Assembly: GCA_002473385.1 (NCBI GenBank)
Contig: DKTR01000067.1
Span: 966 to 17,743 of the forward strand
Reading direction: 5' to 3'
Length of the DNA stretch: 16,778 nucleotides
Source: Lachnospiraceae bacterium UBA7225
Lineage (GTDB): Bacteria > Bacillota > Clostridia > Lachnospirales > Lachnospiraceae
Part shown: piece by piece, positions 14,470 to 16,778 of the stretch
Layout: every line of letters begins with the position of its first letter
Numbering within the stretch: position 1 is the first letter of the stretch
Translations under genes and position numbers: made by a program
Notes under the pieces: model-generated
Databases searched by the model: none
Seen by the model: only the letters and a program-made list of their open reading frames with translations
Told to the model about the DNA's origin: nothing

Positions 14470-14510
14470 GGCAGCAATTCTGTCCTCATTGGCTGGACAG
14501 AATTGCTGCC
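14470..14510 (+). terminator. Intrinsic terminator after the MerR gene
   Basis: GGCAGCAATTCTGTCC (14470-14485) pairs perfectly over 16 bases with GGACAGAATTGCTGCC (14495-14510) around a nine-base loop. It is followed by GTTTTGTCTGCTTTT, a broken T-rich tract. It begins 11 bases after the MerR stop. Confidence 0.9.
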
Positions 14511-14558
14511 GTTTTGTCTGCTTTTAAATATTGCTTCAAATATTGTCAGGTATTCTTT

Positions 14559-14585
14559 TTATTATGTTATTTATTATGTTATAAT
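14559..14585 (+). promoter_or_regulatory. Promoter of the WYL regulator built on a tandem 12-base repeat
   Basis: TTATTATGTTAT occurs twice head to tail (14559-14570 and 14571-14582). The second copy runs into AAT to make TGTTATAAT, a perfect extended -10 (hexamer 14580-14585). No strong -35 is 17 bases upstream; TTGTCA at 14543-14548 fits an alternative -10 in the first repeat copy better. The repeat may also be a protein binding site. Confidence 0.65.
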
Positions 14586-14649
14586 GAGAAACAGGACATA
14601 CAGATGACATGTTTGTGGGGATATACTGTTTAGGAACAGGGAGAAAAGA

Positions 14650-15630
14650 ATGAAGATTGACCGGTTAATTGGAATTTTATCTATCTTGTTACAAAAAGAA
14701 TCAGTGACAGCGCCAGAACTGGCAGAGCGGTTTGAGGTATCCAGAAGGACGATCAGCCGGGATATTGAGAGCTTGTGTAAAGCGGGCATCCCGGTTGTGG
14801 CAAGACAGGGGGCAGGCGGCGGTATTTCCATTATGGCGAATTACAAGGTGGACCGCGTGCTTCTGACGAACTCCGAGATGCAGGATATACTGGCGGGACT
14901 TCGCAGCCTGGACAGCATTCACGGAACAAATCATTATGGACAGTTGATGGACAAACTGTCGGCAGGCTCCTCTGATTTTATGACAGGGAATCAATCCATA
15001 TTGATTGATCTGTCGTCGTGGTATAAGGATTCACTTGCGCCGAAGATCGAGCAGATACGCAGCGCGATAGACCGCCGTCTGGAAATAGAATTCCAGTATT
15101 ATTCTGCACGGGGAGAAAGTAAAAGAAATATTGAACCGTATTATTTGATTTTCCGCTGGTCGAGCTGGTACGTGTGGGGATGGTGTAAAAGCCGCGAAGC
15201 TTACAGATTATTTAAGCTGAACCGGCTGGAAAGTCTGCGGATTACGGAAAAAAGATTTGAAAAACGATCTGTTCCAATGCCGGATCTGAGCAATGAAAGG
15301 ATTTTTCCGGGTGGGATACATGTCCGTGCATTATTTGCTCCGGAGTGCAAATGGCGCCTGGTAGAGGAATTCGGTATTGACTGCTTTGAAGTGCAGCCGG
15401 ATGGAAGGTTGTTGTTTCATGCAGACTACACGGATGAAGAAAACTTCATCACGTGGCTGCTGTCTTTCCGGGACAAAGCATTCCTGCTGGAGCCGCAGGA
15501 GCTGCGGGAGCGGGTACGTCAGGAAGTGGAAAAGACACTGAAAGTTTATGAGGACACTGCGGCAGGAGACAAGAGACCCGCAGCTTGCAGAGGAAGCTTT
15601 GCAGCAGAGTATAGAAGATCGCATAAGTAA
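14650..15630 (+). CDS. WYL-domain helix-turn-helix transcriptional regulator (YafY-like)
   Basis: 326 residues. The N-terminal HTH_11-type winged helix (about 1-60) shows ESVTAPELAERFEVSRRTI followed by SRDIESLCKAGIPV. The WYL domain covers about 135-200, with NIEPYYLIFRWSSWYVWGW and YRLFKLNRLESL. A WCX-like C-terminal extension covers about 225-305. WYL domains bind ligands, in some cases nucleic acids or nucleotides. Regulators with this build often sit next to a GyrI-like protein, as here. GGAACAGGGAG precedes the ATG. Transcription probably starts at the repeat-based promoter at 14559-14585. The last 20 residues are basic and lie beyond the usual domain end. The most likely target is its own operon; this is inferred from position only. 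Confidence 0.93.
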   Translation: MKIDRLIGILSILLQKESVTAPELAERFEVSRRTISRDIESLCKAGIPVVARQGAGGGISIMANYKVDRVLLTNSEMQDILAGLRSLDSIHGTNHYGQLMDKLSAGSSDFMTGNQSILIDLSSWYKDSLAPKIEQIRSAIDRRLEIEFQYYSARGESKRNIEPYYLIFRWSSWYVWGWCKSREAYRLFKLNRLESLRITEKRFEKRSVPMPDLSNERIFPGGIHVRALFAPECKWRLVEEFGIDCFEVQPDGRLLFHADYTDEENFITWLLSFRDKAFLLEPQELRERVRQEVEKTLKVYEDTAAGDKRPAACRGSFAAEYRRSHK

Positions 15631-15653
15631 TTTGAGACAGGAGAAAGAGAAAA

Positions 15654-16292
15654 ATGGCATTTGATTATAAAAAAGAATATAAAGAATTTTACCTTCCGCC
15701 GAAAAAGCCCGGAATTGTGGAAATTCCGGAAATAAATTATATTGCAGTGCAGGGAAAAGGAAATCCAAATGAACCGGATGGCGCTTATAAAGAAGCTCTG
15801 GGGTTGCTGTATGGAATTGCTTTTACCATTAAGATGAGTTATAAGGGAACACATAAAATAGAAGGTTATTTTCCCTATGTGGTTCCGCCGCTGGAAGGCT
15901 TATGGTGGCAGCCGGGACAGAGCGGATTCGACTATAGTCAGAAGGAGACATTTGAGTGGATTTCTATGATCCGTCTGCCGGAATTTGTATCAAAAGAGGA
16001 ATTTGACTGGGCAGTCCGGGAGGCAACTGCGAAAAAACAGCAGGACTTTTCCGGGGTGCGATTCTTTACGTATAAAGAGGGACTCTGTGTGCAGTGTATG
16101 CATATCGGCAGCTATGATGATGAACCGGTAACAATCAGACAGATGGACAATTTTATTAGCGAAAACGGTTATATAAGGGATATATCAGCTTTACGTTTTC
16201 ACCATGAAATTTATCTGAGTGATCCAAGAAGGACCGCTGTAGAAAAACTGCGCACAGTGATACGGCATCCTATAAAAGCGAAAGAAGGCTGA
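15654..16292 (+). CDS. GyrI-like small-molecule-binding protein
   Basis: 212-residue stand-alone protein of the GyrI/SOUL-like fold, the same fold as AraC-type effector domains. The visible pattern fits: VEIPEINYIAVQGKGNPNEP at the first strand, YKEALGLLYGIAFTIK helix, FPYVVPPLEGLWW, and a second half-repeat with FTYKEGLCVQCMHIGSYDDEP and MDNFISENGY. Such proteins bind or in some cases hydrolyse lipophilic small molecules. It is cytoplasmic, with no signal or membrane segment. It starts 23 bases after the WYL regulator with AGGAG before its ATG, so both are one operon. The pairing with a WYL regulator is seen often in Firmicutes and suggests a drug- or metabolite-response pair. Ligand unknown. 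Confidence 0.88.
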   Translation: MAFDYKKEYKEFYLPPKKPGIVEIPEINYIAVQGKGNPNEPDGAYKEALGLLYGIAFTIKMSYKGTHKIEGYFPYVVPPLEGLWWQPGQSGFDYSQKETFEWISMIRLPEFVSKEEFDWAVREATAKKQQDFSGVRFFTYKEGLCVQCMHIGSYDDEPVTIRQMDNFISENGYIRDISALRFHHEIYLSDPRRTAVEKLRTVIRHPIKAKEG

Positions 16293-16353
16293 TCCCGATA
16301 TGGCAGACTGGTACTGTGTAAGTGCGAAAAAGAAATAAAAAATGGAATAGTTC

Positions 16354-16382
16354 TTGCCGGGCAGGATTTTTCTATGTATAAT
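16354..16382 (+). promoter_or_regulatory. Sigma-A promoter of the final gene
   Basis: TTGCCG (16354-16359), 17 bases, then TATAAT (16377-16382). It points to the frame starting at 16419 and separates it from the WYL/GyrI operon. The rest of the gap from 16293 shows no terminator hairpin. Confidence 0.7.
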
Positions 16383-16418
16383 GGTAACGGGAGAAACACC
16401 AGAACAGGGGGAATGGCA

Positions 16419-16778
16419 ATGTGCTGTTGGACTGCGAAAACCAGGCATTCCAGTGTAAATTGCATATGGATTGTTCTCCTGCTGATTATACTTGAACTGG
16501 CTGCTGTTTCCGGTAAAATAAAGATGGCTACTTATCTGCCGCATGAAGTGGAGGGACAGACCACACATGCAGCTATCTGCAAAGTCGGAACAGTAACACC
16601 GGTCGCTGTTTTGTCATCAGCGCCGCGGGATGCAGAAATTATTGGACGTGCCGGTACAGGAGAGCAGCGGGTGCAGCAAAGAGCGGTTTCCAGAACCTGC
16701 ATATCAATATGCGGAGTATTTGTGTTGTTTCTCTATCGGCTCATGCGGCAGCTCCTTTACAGACTGTCCAATAAAAAG
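16419..16778 (+). CDS. Uncharacterised small membrane protein, 3' end cut by window edge
   Basis: An open frame without a stop runs to the last base, 120 codons from the ATG at 16419. An in-frame ATG at 16413 touches the AGGGGGA ribosome binding site (16406-16412), so the second ATG, six bases beyond it, is the better start. The N-terminus has a hydrophobic helix (CIWIVLLLIILELAAVSG, about residues 16-33). A soluble middle follows, about 55 residues, with THAAICKVGTVTPVAVLSSA. A second hydrophobic stretch (TCISICGVFVLFLYRL, about 93-108) precedes a basic end LLYRLSNKK. This predicts two membrane helices with the middle part outside. The family is not recognised, and the protein may continue beyond the window. 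A consensus promoter upstream supports a real gene. Confidence 0.65.
   Translation, partial: MCCWTAKTRHSSVNCIWIVLLLIILELAAVSGKIKMATYLPHEVEGQTTHAAICKVGTVTPVAVLSSAPRDAEIIGRAGTGEQRVQQRAVSRTCISICGVFVLFLYRLMRQLLYRLSNKK

Overview
The window looks like a chromosomal stretch from a gut-type Clostridia, most likely Lachnospiraceae. The reasons are the protein families present, the strong GGAGG-type ribosome binding sites, the use of TTG and GTG starts, the consensus sigma-A promoters with frequent TGN extensions, and the moderate GC content. This assignment comes from reading the sequence, not from a search. I see no rRNA, tRNA, CRISPR array, insertion sequence or phage gene. Coding density is high and no gene-free stretch exceeds 300 bases; the two longest gaps (about 211 and 213 bases) both hold regulatory sequence.

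Layout. Positions 2-2716 (+) hold the 3' part of a GH13 alpha-glycosidase gene and an aldo/keto reductase with two cysteine clusters, ending in a terminator shared with a convergent MATE exporter gene (2788-4188, -). Positions 4400-6470 hold an ECF-type sigma factor overlapped by a membrane protein, its probable anti-sigma factor. An unrecognised 187-residue protein (6542-7105) follows from its own promoter. A second MATE exporter (7319-8728) is preceded by a consensus promoter that fires straight into a terminator-like hairpin. Then come a small ArsC/Spx-type CxxC protein (8886-9233) and a YitT-family membrane protein (9288-10148).

Positions 10255-12881 form a three-gene operon: a membrane protein with a UBA-like domain and a DUF4342 region, an OmpR/PhoB-type response regulator and a sensor kinase. 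Its promoter region carries two identical 10-base repeats 11 bases apart, the geometry of a PhoB-type binding site. A stand-alone double-ACT protein (13026-13430) follows. Next is a MerR regulator with a TipAS-like effector domain (13545-14459), read from a promoter with a 19-base spacer and an internal dyad, so probably self-controlled. A WYL-domain regulator and a GyrI-like ligand-binding protein (14650-16292) come next. The last gene (16419 onward) is a small membrane protein that runs off the window with its own promoter.

The common theme is sensing and export: two MATE pumps, one sigma/anti-sigma pair, one two-component system and two ligand-sensing regulators. No single new system is proven here. 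The best candidates for undescribed biology are the 5'-end hairpin of the second MATE gene, the UBA-like/DUF4342 two-component operon with its repeat box, and the two unrecognised genes at 6542 and 16419.
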